From assembly GCA_910587555.1 (NCBI GenBank), contig CAJULV010000009.1, positions 10,610 through 74,609 of the forward strand: DNA of 64,000 nt. The letters run 5' to 3'. The first letter of the stretch is position 1. Every line of letters starts with the position of its first letter. The position numbers and the translations under genes are program-made. Below are positions 16,891 through 25,682 of the stretch, piece by piece. The stretch is from an uncultured Acetatifactor sp. GTDB taxonomy: Bacteria > Bacillota > Clostridia > Lachnospirales > Lachnospiraceae. Under the pieces are notes generated by a model. It did no database searches, was not told where the DNA came from, and was given only the letters and a program-made list of their open reading frames with translations.

Positions 16891-19227
16891 TCAGTACAGC
16901 TTCCGATACTTCCCGGGCGTCACCCCGGTACTCTTGCTGAAGAAGCGGATAAAGTTCTGGGCATTGGTGTAATTGAGCCTGACGGCAATCTCTGCCACAG
17001 ACAGATCCGTCTGCAGTAGCAGGTGAATGGCCTCCTCCAGCTTATACTCTTCCAGATAGTCGCTGAAGGATTTTCCCTTCTCCATTTTGAGTACCTTCCA
17101 TATATAAGTAGGGTGGACCCCCAGGGCATCCGCACACTCCGACAGGGTAATATTGCCCTTGCTCTCCCGGATCTGCTTCTCAATCTCCTGCATCATGGAA
17201 TAGGAATTGTCCTCCAGAAGCACCGTCCTGGCCGCCAGAATGGGATCGATGAGCAGATATTTCATCTGGCGCCGTGCCCTGGACGGCTCTATGACCTCTA
17301 TCATCTCGTCATAAAGCCGCCTCAGCCCGTTGGGATAGAGCTTCTCAATATCCAGCTTCGTATCAATGGCCGCCAGGAGAATGGCATTCACCATGCGCAG
17401 GATGTACACCATGGCCTTCTCATGGGAGTCCTCTCCCCGCAGCTCCTGGCTGAATTCGTCGATAAGCTTGTAGCACTGCTCCTTATCCATGGCCTTGATG
17501 GAATTCTGAATTTCCTTCTCGTACATCTGATTATAGGAATTTGCCCGCATGGTGGTACTGGACAGGAAAAAGCGGCAGTCCTCCCTGCCGGACCCGCCCC
17601 TTCCGGACTCGGTTCCCTCCTCCTGCGGCTCGCCTGCCGACATCCTGGTCTCCTGAGTCAGGGCGCTGATGCTCTCCCGATAAGCCGCCCGGATATGGCG
17701 GCTGCCGGTATGGGTGGCGCTGACCCCCATCAGGACACGGTAGCCGTAATGCTCCTCGGCAAAAGCCTGTATCCCGTCATGGAACTTCATAATCTGCTCC
17801 AGCAGAACCGCCTCGTCGTCCTCCCCGAACAGCCCGAAAATGGCGCAGGCATTGTATACAATGGGCATCCAGGTCATCTCTTTCAGCTCCGCAGGCAGCG
17901 CCTCCACCAGCTTCAGGCAGATGGCATCCTCATTCACATTGCTCTGGGTCTCGCTCTCGTCCCGCAGGTTCAGCACCACCACCGCGGAGGCAAAGTATTT
18001 GCAGCGCCGCAGATGCAGCCCCTCAAAGTACTCGCTCCACTCGTCCTCGGTGCGCACCTCCCCGCGAATCAGGCGCAGTTCAAACAGCTCCAGCAGCTTC
18101 TCCTTCTGCTGGTACATCATCGCTTCCAGTACCTGCCTGTCATTTTTCATATCCGCGAACCGGCTTGCCAGAAACTGCAGTTCGTTTCCGTCGATCTTCT
18201 GCTCTACCTCGGACACCCCCTGCACCAGCCTGCCCACCGGTCGGTAGATCGTATATGAAGTCATGAAAAAACAGGTGGCCACAATAATCAGGATGGACAG
18301 CAGGATCACCCCCGACAGCTTCGCGCCCGCAAACTGTCCCCGGTTCATGTCATAGCAGATATAGTATTCCCATCCCAGCACGTCCGACTGCCCGGCGGAT
18401 ATCATATAGTCAGATACCCCCCCTAATTTCACTTTCCTGCTCCTTCCCGCCAGGCTTCCCCCATCCCTCAGCTCCCTGCAGCTCTCCGTCAGCCGCTCGT
18501 CCGTGGAATAAACCGGCTCCCCCCGGGAATCCAGCACCACCAGCTCCTCGCTGCTGCCCAGCATCTGGCTGATCCACTTCTTCCAGGTGTTCATATTGAG
18601 ATTGGCCACAAACAGGGCGTTGGGATCCGACAGCAGATTGGAGAAGCACATCACCAGGCTGATGCCGTCCTTCCTGACACTGACCTGATAAGCATAATTC
18701 TTCACCCTCTCAATCTCGGTCATTTCATTGTACAGCCAGTAATTTTTGTCCAGTACTCCCCGGTTCCTGTCAGCCAGTTCATAGAGTGCTTCGCTGTTCG
18801 CCACCTCATTGAGTGGAAATATGCCCGTGCTGCCCAGCACCCATCCCGTCCGGAAATTCGTGAGATAATAGCTGCCAATATAATCCATAAAGATCTTTTC
18901 TCCGGCCATAATCTCCAAAGCCGCCTTGCTCTCTTTGTAATCCGAGTAATGCAGCTCGTTTTCCAGAACCCATTTAAAATCATCCGAATCCACGAAAGAA
19001 ATGTAATACTGTTTTAAATTATCCAGTCTTTCGTCTACCTGGCTCACAATCCGCGCTACCGAATTGTCCGCTTCCCTCCCGGCCGCTTCCTGGCGCTGCT
19101 CCTGATAATCCAGATAGATATACGCGGCAAAGGCAATCAGCATAATGCCCATCAGGCTTAAGATGCACAGATAAATCACATATTTATAGGGCAATCTGCC
19201 GATTGCCGATTTTATCTTATTCCACAA
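16891..19227 (-). CDS. Membrane-bound AraC-family regulator (YesS/RhgR-like)
   Basis: A 778-residue one-component regulator. A first membrane helix (about residues 18-38) and a second (about 305-328, ILLSILIIVATCFFM) enclose an extracellular sensing region. After a cytoplasmic middle part, the C-terminal 100 residues form two helix-turn-helix units (ITLSECADALGVHPTYIWKV and LSVAEIAVRLNYTNAQNF) ending in TGVTPGKYRKLY. In Bacillus subtilis a regulator of this build (RhgR/YesS) activates rhamnogalacturonan genes. Placement between the PL11 lyase and the transporter suggests the same. The start is a TTG at 19227 with GGAG eight bases before; 57 bp separate it from the lyase gene, implying co-transcription. 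Confidence 0.92.
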   Translation of the reverse strand: MWNKIKSAIGRLPYKYVIYLCILSLMGIMLIAFAAYIYLDYQEQRQEAAGREADNSVARIVSQVDERLDNLKQYYISFVDSDDFKWVLENELHYSDYKESKAALEIMAGEKIFMDYIGSYYLTNFRTGWVLGSTGIFPLNEVANSEALYELADRNRGVLDKNYWLYNEMTEIERVKNYAYQVSVRKDGISLVMCFSNLLSDPNALFVANLNMNTWKKWISQMLGSSEELVVLDSRGEPVYSTDERLTESCRELRDGGSLAGRSRKVKLGGVSDYMISAGQSDVLGWEYYICYDMNRGQFAGAKLSGVILLSILIIVATCFFMTSYTIYRPVGRLVQGVSEVEQKIDGNELQFLASRFADMKNDRQVLEAMMYQQKEKLLELFELRLIRGEVRTEDEWSEYFEGLHLRRCKYFASAVVVLNLRDESETQSNVNEDAICLKLVEALPAELKEMTWMPIVYNACAIFGLFGEDDEAVLLEQIMKFHDGIQAFAEEHYGYRVLMGVSATHTGSRHIRAAYRESISALTQETRMSAGEPQEEGTESGRGGSGREDCRFFLSSTTMRANSYNQMYEKEIQNSIKAMDKEQCYKLIDEFSQELRGEDSHEKAMVYILRMVNAILLAAIDTKLDIEKLYPNGLRRLYDEMIEVIEPSRARRQMKYLLIDPILAARTVLLEDNSYSMMQEIEKQIRESKGNITLSECADALGVHPTYIWKVLKMEKGKSFSDYLEEYKLEEAIHLLLQTDLSVAEIAVRLNYTNAQNFIRFFSKSTGVTPGKYRKLY

Positions 19228-19284
19228 ATCAATTTCTCCTGCTTTCAGTTACATCCGTTCCGTGTCCGAATCGAACCGATGCTT

Positions 19285-21834
19285 TTATTTTTCTGCTGTG
19301 TCGGCCGCTGCCTCATTTCGCTTTTCCGGTCTGTCGCCGCCCTGCAGCGCCAGCTCCGGCAGCACGTCACGGAAGTCCATATCGCCGGCATAGTAAAACT
19401 TCGGATAGCAGGGCTGGTTATAGCAGTTGTTCTGCCACGCCACACCGCAGCGATACTGGGTGTCATGCATCATGGTGAACAGCTTATGATCCGTAATCTC
19501 CGTATTCATGTAAATCCGGATGGCGGAATCGTCCGCCAGGCGCAGCAGCAGTTCCTCCCGGAAGTCCCCGAAGATATCCGCCACCAGGCAGGGATTCCCC
19601 TTGGTGCCGTTGTTTGTCATGGTGCCCTCCGGCATAAGCATGACGCCGTGGATATTGTCGTTGATAACCCCCGGCTGCGTAGTCCCGATATACTGCACCC
19701 CGTCCAGAATCTGCGTCGTCAAATCCCCCGCCCAGCGGATGCTCTGGTTGGTACCCAGGAGAGGAACCTGCAGCTTGTTCCCCCTGCAGTCGTAAGTATC
19801 GTTCACCCACACCTGCAGCCCCCTTGTATCCGCATCAATCTTGCCGATCATACACCTGCCCAGGTCCACGGTGGCATACTCCCCGAAGATGACCTCCCCG
19901 GTCTCCGCATCCCGAAGCGCATAGCCGTAGGGCACGGCCGCGCCGCCCTCAAATACGTTGAAGATCTCCAGTCCGGGCCGGTCAGGGTCGATATTTGCCA
20001 CATGCATGGCATCCCCATGGCCGAATTTCGCCCTGACGCCGTCGGGCCTGGTGCCATAGCTGGAATACAGCAGAGAGCCGTCATGGTCGATAACCGCCGC
20101 ACCGTAGATAATCTCCATACAGCCGTCCCCGTCCACATCCGCAGCGGCCAGGCTGTGGTTCCCCTGTCCCGCCAGACTGCCGTACACCGGGTCCTCCCCG
20201 CAGATGTCGTGGATTTCATCGTCCCGGAAGGGATTCTTCATGGGCACGAAGCCGCTGTCCACCGAAAAGACCTCTCGGAATTTGTTTTCGAAGAAATCAT
20301 AGGCTACCATTGTAGTCCTGGTATAGTACCCCCGGCATATGATCAGATACGGCCGCTCTCCGTCCAGATAGGCCACGCCGGACAGGAACCTGTCCACCCG
20401 GTTGCAGGGTTCGATGCGCTTCAGGGCATAATCCCCCCACATCAGGCCGTCGTCCACGCGCCCCATCTTAAAAGGAATGGTCTCCAGCTCCCTGCCGTCC
20501 CCCGCAAACATGGTCAGATACTCCGGTCCCTCATAGATAAATCCCTCAAATGCCTCCAGGCGGTTCTTCTCGCTTCTGGAGGGTGCGTAGGTATGGATAA
20601 AATAATCTGTCAAAGCGTATGCATCCTCACGGTTGAGCGGATATTGATATTTTTTCCCGATCCCGAAACACTCCTCCAGCGTCCCGGGCCAGCGCCCCTT
20701 CACCACCTCCGGATGCGTCTGCCAGCGCATGAAAACCTCCGCCATATGCTCACGGTAATCGTCGGCGGAACACACAAAACTGCTCTCATGGGATACGCCT
20801 GCCCGTATATCCGCCTCCGGCATGGTGATAAAACGCTCCTCCAGCACGCGGCCGTCCGCCCCCCAGCGGGTCATCTTCGTCCCCGGCGCCGTCTTTACCG
20901 CCATCTCCGCTTTCCCGTCCCCGTTGAAATCATAGACCATGAACTGGGTATAATGGGCGCCCGCACGGATATTGACGCCCATGTCCAGACGCCACAGCAG
21001 CTGCCCGTCCAGCTTGTAACAATCGATATAACACTTCCCTGTATAGCCCTTCTGGGAGACGTCATGGGAATTGGAAGGGTCCCATTTGACGATATACTCA
21101 TATTCCCCGTCGCCGTCCACGTCGCCTACGCTCATATCGTTGGCATGATAATCAAAGGATTCGCCCGCGGGAGTGACGCCCCCTGCCGGTTTCTGCAGGG
21201 GAATGTCCCAATAGGGATGCTGCCGGACGCTTACGCTGCCGTCACATCCTTCCCGGTATGTTGCCGCAGGCTTCTCCCCCGCAGCCGCACCGCCTTCCTT
21301 GCCTGCCCCGTCCTCGGCGGTTTCTCTTCCGTCCCGTACCGGAACCACACGATACCGGTCCGCCTGCGTACCCTCCCTGTCCAGGTAGTTGGTACTGTCC
21401 GTCACCAGCGCAATCCGCTCCCCGTTTCGGTAAACCGCGAAGTCCGTGCCGGTAAGCCCCGTAGCACTGCTGCCGGACACCTCCTGCCGGAACAGCCTCC
21501 AGCTCAGGAAGACGCCGTTCGCCGCCTTAACCGCCGCCAGGCCCCGGTTAAGCCGCTCCAGCTGCTCCCGGAATACCTTCTTCACCGGCGTGCACAGGAT
21601 GGGGCTGGCCTGGACCTCCCAGCCATCCACAACTGCACAAACCTTCAGGTAATGGGGGATATGTGTGGCTTTATAAAGGGTATATTCCGTCTCCCCGATG
21701 TCCGCCATCAGCTTATAACGCATATAGGGCGTATCCCTGTCCGCCCAGTAAATCCGATAGCTTTCCGCATTGTCCACGGGCTGCCATCCTATGACTACAT
21801 AATCTTCTTCAAGCGACTTTATTTCCAACTCCAT
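19285..21834 (-). CDS. Rhamnogalacturonan lyase, polysaccharide lyase family 11
   Basis: An 849-residue PL11 enzyme that splits the rhamnose-galacturonate backbone of pectin (RG-I) by beta-elimination. An N-terminal fibronectin-III-like part (about residues 1-115) precedes the eight-bladed propeller. Several Ca2+-binding DxDGDG/DxNGDG loops are visible: VGDVDGDGEYEYI, DFNGDGKAEM, AADVDGDGCMEI. The motif VKWDPSNSHD is characteristic. No signal peptide is present, so like B. subtilis YesX it should work inside the cell on imported oligosaccharides. The start has AAAGGAG upstream. It heads the locus, followed by the AraC regulator and transporter. Confidence 0.93.
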   Translation of the reverse strand: MELEIKSLEEDYVVIGWQPVDNAESYRIYWADRDTPYMRYKLMADIGETEYTLYKATHIPHYLKVCAVVDGWEVQASPILCTPVKKVFREQLERLNRGLAAVKAANGVFLSWRLFRQEVSGSSATGLTGTDFAVYRNGERIALVTDSTNYLDREGTQADRYRVVPVRDGRETAEDGAGKEGGAAAGEKPAATYREGCDGSVSVRQHPYWDIPLQKPAGGVTPAGESFDYHANDMSVGDVDGDGEYEYIVKWDPSNSHDVSQKGYTGKCYIDCYKLDGQLLWRLDMGVNIRAGAHYTQFMVYDFNGDGKAEMAVKTAPGTKMTRWGADGRVLEERFITMPEADIRAGVSHESSFVCSADDYREHMAEVFMRWQTHPEVVKGRWPGTLEECFGIGKKYQYPLNREDAYALTDYFIHTYAPSRSEKNRLEAFEGFIYEGPEYLTMFAGDGRELETIPFKMGRVDDGLMWGDYALKRIEPCNRVDRFLSGVAYLDGERPYLIICRGYYTRTTMVAYDFFENKFREVFSVDSGFVPMKNPFRDDEIHDICGEDPVYGSLAGQGNHSLAAADVDGDGCMEIIYGAAVIDHDGSLLYSSYGTRPDGVRAKFGHGDAMHVANIDPDRPGLEIFNVFEGGAAVPYGYALRDAETGEVIFGEYATVDLGRCMIGKIDADTRGLQVWVNDTYDCRGNKLQVPLLGTNQSIRWAGDLTTQILDGVQYIGTTQPGVINDNIHGVMLMPEGTMTNNGTKGNPCLVADIFGDFREELLLRLADDSAIRIYMNTEITDHKLFTMMHDTQYRCGVAWQNNCYNQPCYPKFYYAGDMDFRDVLPELALQGGDRPEKRNEAAADTAEK

Positions 21835-21943
21835 GTTTTTCTCCTTTTGACCGCCAGCGCGTGTTTAAAATTCATTTCCGGTAAATGTGGAACCCGCTTC
21901 ACCGCAGCAGACGGCGGGAACGGATTTTCAGGCACACTCCGGT

Positions 21944-21968
21944 GTAATAAATCAAATCCTGTTATTAC
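21944..21968. promoter_or_regulatory. Inverted repeat upstream of the PL11 gene, possible operator
   Basis: GTAATAA (21944-21950) and TTATTAC (21962-21968) form a perfect 7-bp inverted repeat with an 11-bp spacer, 110 bp before the lyase start. It could be a regulator half-site pair or a weak hairpin. The rest of the 349-bp divergent gap holds a 59-bp palindromic repeat and the MATE promoter. Confidence 0.4.
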
Positions 21969-22034
21969 GTTACCATATTTTCAGGAAATTGTGAAGTATT
22001 TTGTGCCCGTTTTCTCCCCAAAACCCGATTGCAT

Positions 22035-22093
22035 GTAATAGTTCAGACAGGGCGCAATTTTGACTTCGCGAGAAGGGCTGTCTGAACTGTTAC
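22035..22093 (+). repeat. 59-bp palindromic element, copy 2
   Basis: Arms GTAATAGTTCAGACAG and CTGTCTGAACTGTTAC match at 15 of 16 positions as an inverted repeat; the core contains GGGCGCAATTTTGACTTCG. It is the reverse-orientation counterpart of 7901-7959 and ends two bases before the -35 box of the MATE promoter. Confidence 0.93.
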
Positions 22094-22095
22094 GA

Positions 22096-22124
22096 TTGCA
22101 CTTCCTCTCCGGATATGGTATCAT
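22096..22124 (+). promoter_or_regulatory. Probable sigma-A promoter of the MATE operon
   Basis: TTGCAC and TATCAT are 17 bp apart, 60 bp before the ATG at 22184. The element directly abuts the 59-bp palindromic repeat. Confidence 0.6.
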
Positions 22125-22183
22125 AAAACGGTTTAGAAAGCATATTTACGCCCCGGTTCGCCGCGGGTCCACGGAGGAATACC

Positions 22184-23572
22184 ATGGAAAAAAATTACGG
22201 AATCAAAAACGATCCTTTTTACCGACAGATCTTTAAACTGGTGCTGCCCATCGTCATCCAGAACCTTTTGAGCGCCGCGGTCAGCTCCGCAGACGTGGTG
22301 ATGCTGAACTACGTGGGACAGTCCTCCATCTCTGCCGTATCCCTTGCGGCCCAGTATGCCAATGTACTCTTTATGGTCTTCTATGGGCTGGGCACCGGCG
22401 CCACCATGCTCTGCGCCCAGTATTACGGCAAGGGGGATATGCGGGCTATCCAGGCGGTGGAGGGCATTGCGCTTCGCTTTTCCCTGTGCTTCTCGCTGGC
22501 TTTCGCCGGCCTGGCGCTGCTCGTTCCGGAAGGCATGATGCACATCTTCACCAAAGACGCGGAACTGATTTCCATCGGCGCGTCCTATCTGCGATGGATG
22601 AGCGTCAGCTATCTGTGCTGGGGCATTACGGAAGTGTACCTGGCTGTCCTGCGCAGCATCGGCCGGGTCATGATCAGCACAGCCATGAATATACTCGCTT
22701 TTTCATTAAATATTATTTTAAATGCCGTATTTATATTCGGCCTCCTGGGCGCCCCCAGGCTGGGAGCCACAGGTGTGGCCATCGCTACCTCCCTGTCCAG
22801 GCTTATCGAGCTGGCCGCATGTTTTGCGGTGTCTTTCCTCAGCAAAGACATCAAGCTGGACTTCCGGTACTTATTTGTGAAAAATAAAGTACTGTTCTCC
22901 GATTTTGTCAGATTATCGCTGCCCGCCCTGGGAAATGATATCTCCTGGAGCGTGGCATTTTCCATGTATTCCGTGATCATGGGGCATATGGGAACGGATG
23001 CCGTGGCCGCCAATTCCTTTGTGGTTGTGGTGCGGAATTTCGGCACCATCCTGTGCTTCGGCATGGCCAGCGCCGGCGGCATCCTGCTGGGAAACCTCAT
23101 CGGAGAAAACAGGTTGGAAGATGCCCGTGCAGACGCCGGAAAACTGATGAAGCTGACGGTCCTTGCCGGCGCCGTGGGAGGGCTGGTTGTGCTGGCCGCC
23201 ACGCCCTTCGTGCTGCGATACGCCGAACTCACTGAGACCGCCATGCATTATCTGCGGTACATGCTGCTGATCAATACCTATTACGTCATGGGCGCCGCCG
23301 TGAATACTGCCCTGATTGCCGGTGTATTCCGCGCCGGCGGGGACAGCCGCTTCGGCTTTATCTGCGACACCATCGATATGTGGTGCTATGCCGTCCCGCT
23401 GGGCTTTCTGGCAGCCTTCGTGCTGAAGCTTCCCGTGATGTGGGTCTACTTTCTGCTGTGTACGGACGAATTTGTCAAATGGCCCTGGGTTATCCGACAT
23501 TACCGCAGCGGAAAATGGCTGCACAATATAACCAGGGAGAATCTGTTTGAAGAAAGGAAGTGTGGGACATGA
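22184..23572 (+). CDS. MATE-family multidrug/metabolite exporter
   Basis: A 462-residue antiporter with twelve predicted helices in two halves, of the NorM/DinF superfamily. It opens with DPFYRQIFKLVLPIVIQNLLSA, the usual first helix, and the ALGNDISWS and GGDSRFGF segments fit the family. It should exchange cationic drugs or metabolites for Na+ or H+. A promoter and GGAGG site are visible, and its stop overlaps the start of the next gene (ATGA), implying translational coupling. The substrate cannot be told. Confidence 0.92.
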   Translation: MEKNYGIKNDPFYRQIFKLVLPIVIQNLLSAAVSSADVVMLNYVGQSSISAVSLAAQYANVLFMVFYGLGTGATMLCAQYYGKGDMRAIQAVEGIALRFSLCFSLAFAGLALLVPEGMMHIFTKDAELISIGASYLRWMSVSYLCWGITEVYLAVLRSIGRVMISTAMNILAFSLNIILNAVFIFGLLGAPRLGATGVAIATSLSRLIELAACFAVSFLSKDIKLDFRYLFVKNKVLFSDFVRLSLPALGNDISWSVAFSMYSVIMGHMGTDAVAANSFVVVVRNFGTILCFGMASAGGILLGNLIGENRLEDARADAGKLMKLTVLAGAVGGLVVLAATPFVLRYAELTETAMHYLRYMLLINTYYVMGAAVNTALIAGVFRAGGDSRFGFICDTIDMWCYAVPLGFLAAFVLKLPVMWVYFLLCTDEFVKWPWVIRHYRSGKWLHNITRENLFEERKCGT

Positions 23573-25344
23573 CCGTAAAACACCGCCTGCCCGGGACAGG
23601 AAAGCTCTGGCCGGGGCTTGGACTACTGGGCGTACTGCTCACGCTGCTGCCCTGCATCCTACTGGGCGAAGATGCCGTCTATATCTATCTGGACCAGCTG
23701 GACGGGGAGATGATTGCCTATATCCTGCAGGCAAGGCATTTATTTCAGGACGGCACCATTGCCGAATTTATGAACGGCGCCTCCAAAACTGCGCTGACCG
23801 TCCCCGCGCCGCTGGCCCTGGTTCTGTTTTTGACGGAAAACTACTGCGGCGCCCTCTTTTTTATGGGTATGTTCGGGAAGCTGTGGGGCTATGCCGGAAT
23901 GTATCTGCTTGTCAGGGAATCCGGCGGGGAGAGATGGATTGCCGCACTGACAGCCTTTCTCTACAGCTGCATCCCGTTCCTGGCGGTATACGGCCTGGCG
24001 GAATTCGGCATTCCCATGCTGTTCTGGTCTGCCCTTCAGATCAAAAAGGGAAAGCATTTATGTGTCTCCTTCTGTTACCTCATCCTCTATGCCCTGTGTT
24101 CCTCCCTTGTGCTGGTGGGCTTCGGCGTCCTGGGGATGGGCCTGGCCTGGATTCTCCTGAGCCTGCTTTCACGCCGCCGCACAGGCGGCAGGCAAAGCCT
24201 TCTGCGCCTGACAGCCTCCTGGTTTCTCCTTCTCGCCGTATATCTTGCGGAAAACCGGCTGCTTCTCAGCGAATTGTTCGGCACGGGCGAGAATCCGGCA
24301 ACCCACAAATCGGAATATGCATTGGAAGCGCATTCCTTTTTCCAGGTGCTTGTAAGCGGCCTGCTGGAGGGTGTCCAGCATGGGGAGGGATATCACCTCC
24401 TGCTTTTGGCGTGTGCGTTAATCGCTGCAGCGGCAGGCTGTATCTCCGTGTTTTATCCCGGCCAGGGTGCCGTGGATTCCGTCCGAAACAGGCGGATGAA
24501 GTCCCTGCTGGCCACCATTGGCTTTTGTTTCGGATGGAATGTTTTCTTTGCCCTCCTGTCTGCCCTCTGGAGTTCCGCCCCAGGTATAAGCCTGCGCTCC
24601 CGCCTGTCTTTCCTGGGCGCCTTTCAGCTGGACCGGCTGCTCTGGCTGTCTCCCTGCCTGTGGTATCTGGCGGCGGCCTGCGGGCTGTCCGTCCTTCACG
24701 CCCTCTGCCGGAATCGCCTGCAATACGCGTTCTGCCTGCTTCCGGCCACAGCGGCTTTCGGCGCCACAGCCCTCTTCTGCCTGTACTCCGGCGAGTTTAA
24801 AATGAATCTGCAAAAGCTGATCCATCCGGATTACGCAATGCTCAGCTACAGGGATTACTACGCTGTCGGCGTCATGGAACAGGTGAAGGGCTTTCTGGAC
24901 TCCCATACCGGAAAAAGCCTCGATGAATACCGGGTAGCCAGCCTGGGCATCGACCCTGCCGCCGCGCTGTACCACGGCTTCTACTGCCTGGACGGATATT
25001 CCAACAACTACTCCCTTGACTATAAAAGACAGTTCCGCCGGGTCATTTCACCCGAACTGGAGAAAAGCGAATACCTGCGGCAGTATTACGACGGATGGGG
25101 GAACAGATGCTACCTCTTCAGCTCGGAATGTCCGGGATATTATACCATTGAAAAGCACCAATTCTACTTCCAGGACTACAGGCTCAACGCAAAGGCGCTC
25201 TACGACATGGGCGGAAGATACATTCTCTCTGCCGCTTATATTGTAAACGCGGAAGAACAGGGCCTTACACTGTTAAACGAGACGCCCTTTGAGACAGATG
25301 ACAGCTACTACGCCGTCTATGTTTATGAAATATCCACTTTCTGA
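23569..25344 (+). CDS. Large multi-pass membrane protein of unknown function
   Basis: A 591-residue protein with about ten membrane helices in its first 420 residues and a soluble C-terminal part (about 420-591) rich in Tyr and acidic residues (DGYSNNYSLDYKRQFRRV). An early acidic loop LDQLDGEMIAYILQA after the first helix recalls GT-C glycosyltransferase-like membrane proteins, where an Asp/Glu loop binds a lipid-linked sugar. This is only a structural analogy. The ATG at 23569 overlaps the MATE stop and has AAGGAAG upstream. Co-expression with an exporter could mean envelope glycan work, but no function is assigned. Confidence 0.82.
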   Translation: MTVKHRLPGTGKLWPGLGLLGVLLTLLPCILLGEDAVYIYLDQLDGEMIAYILQARHLFQDGTIAEFMNGASKTALTVPAPLALVLFLTENYCGALFFMGMFGKLWGYAGMYLLVRESGGERWIAALTAFLYSCIPFLAVYGLAEFGIPMLFWSALQIKKGKHLCVSFCYLILYALCSSLVLVGFGVLGMGLAWILLSLLSRRRTGGRQSLLRLTASWFLLLAVYLAENRLLLSELFGTGENPATHKSEYALEAHSFFQVLVSGLLEGVQHGEGYHLLLLACALIAAAAGCISVFYPGQGAVDSVRNRRMKSLLATIGFCFGWNVFFALLSALWSSAPGISLRSRLSFLGAFQLDRLLWLSPCLWYLAAACGLSVLHALCRNRLQYAFCLLPATAAFGATALFCLYSGEFKMNLQKLIHPDYAMLSYRDYYAVGVMEQVKGFLDSHTGKSLDEYRVASLGIDPAAALYHGFYCLDGYSNNYSLDYKRQFRRVISPELEKSEYLRQYYDGWGNRCYLFSSECPGYYTIEKHQFYFQDYRLNAKALYDMGGRYILSAAYIVNAEEQGLTLLNETPFETDDSYYAVYVYEISTF

Positions 25345-25371
25345 ATTTTCTCTTTAGATTCGAAGAAACAG

Positions 25372-25400
25372 TTGCGCAACTCTACCGGATGTGCCATAAT
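25372..25400 (+). promoter_or_regulatory. Probable sigma-A promoter of xpaC-telA
   Basis: TTGCGC (25372-25377) and CATAAT (25395-25400) are 17 bp apart. The predicted start, about 25407, falls exactly where the 40-bp hairpin array begins, so the whole array would be transcribed as 5' leader. Confidence 0.6.
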
Positions 25401-25408
25401 ATATTTTA

Positions 25409-25640
25409 GGTTACAGGGTTCGCGAAGCGGTTCCTGTAACAGACCTTAGGTTACAGGGTTCGCGAAGCGGTTCCTGTAACAGACCTTAGGTTACAGGCCC
25501 TTCGAAGCGGTTCCTGTAGCAGACCTTAGGTTACAGGGTTCGCGAAGCGGTTCCTGTAACAGACCTTAGGTTACAGGCCCTTCGAAGCGGTTCCTGTAGC
25601 AGACCTTAGGTTACAGGCCCTTTGAAGCGGTTCCTGTAAC
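25409..25640 (+). repeat. Six tandem 40-bp hairpin repeats in the xpaC-telA leader
   Basis: Six 32-bp palindromic units start every 40 bp (25409, 25449, 25489, 25529, 25569, 25609), joined by the linker AGACCTTA. Each has arms GTTACAGG/CCTGTAAC. Units 1, 2 and 4 carry the core GTTCGCGAAGCGGTT. Units 3 and 5 carry CCCTTCGAAGCGGTT with an arm change to GTAGC; unit 6 is a variant of these. The order is therefore A-A-B-A-B-B'. The array sits between a predicted promoter and the xpaC ribosome site, 43 bp before the ATG. The absence of variable spacers excludes CRISPR. Confidence 0.95.
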
Positions 25641-25682
25641 CCATACCAAGACCAGGCTGACAGCTGAAAGAGGTTGAATAAA

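Noticed and set aside
19279..22038. 919-residue plus-strand open frame
   Set aside because: Antisense to the PL11 lyase; the real gene has a ribosome site and clear domain motifs, the antisense frame has neither.
25409..25640. Possible CRISPR array
   Set aside because: The units are contiguous palindromes with a constant 8-bp linker; there are no unique spacers and no cas genes.
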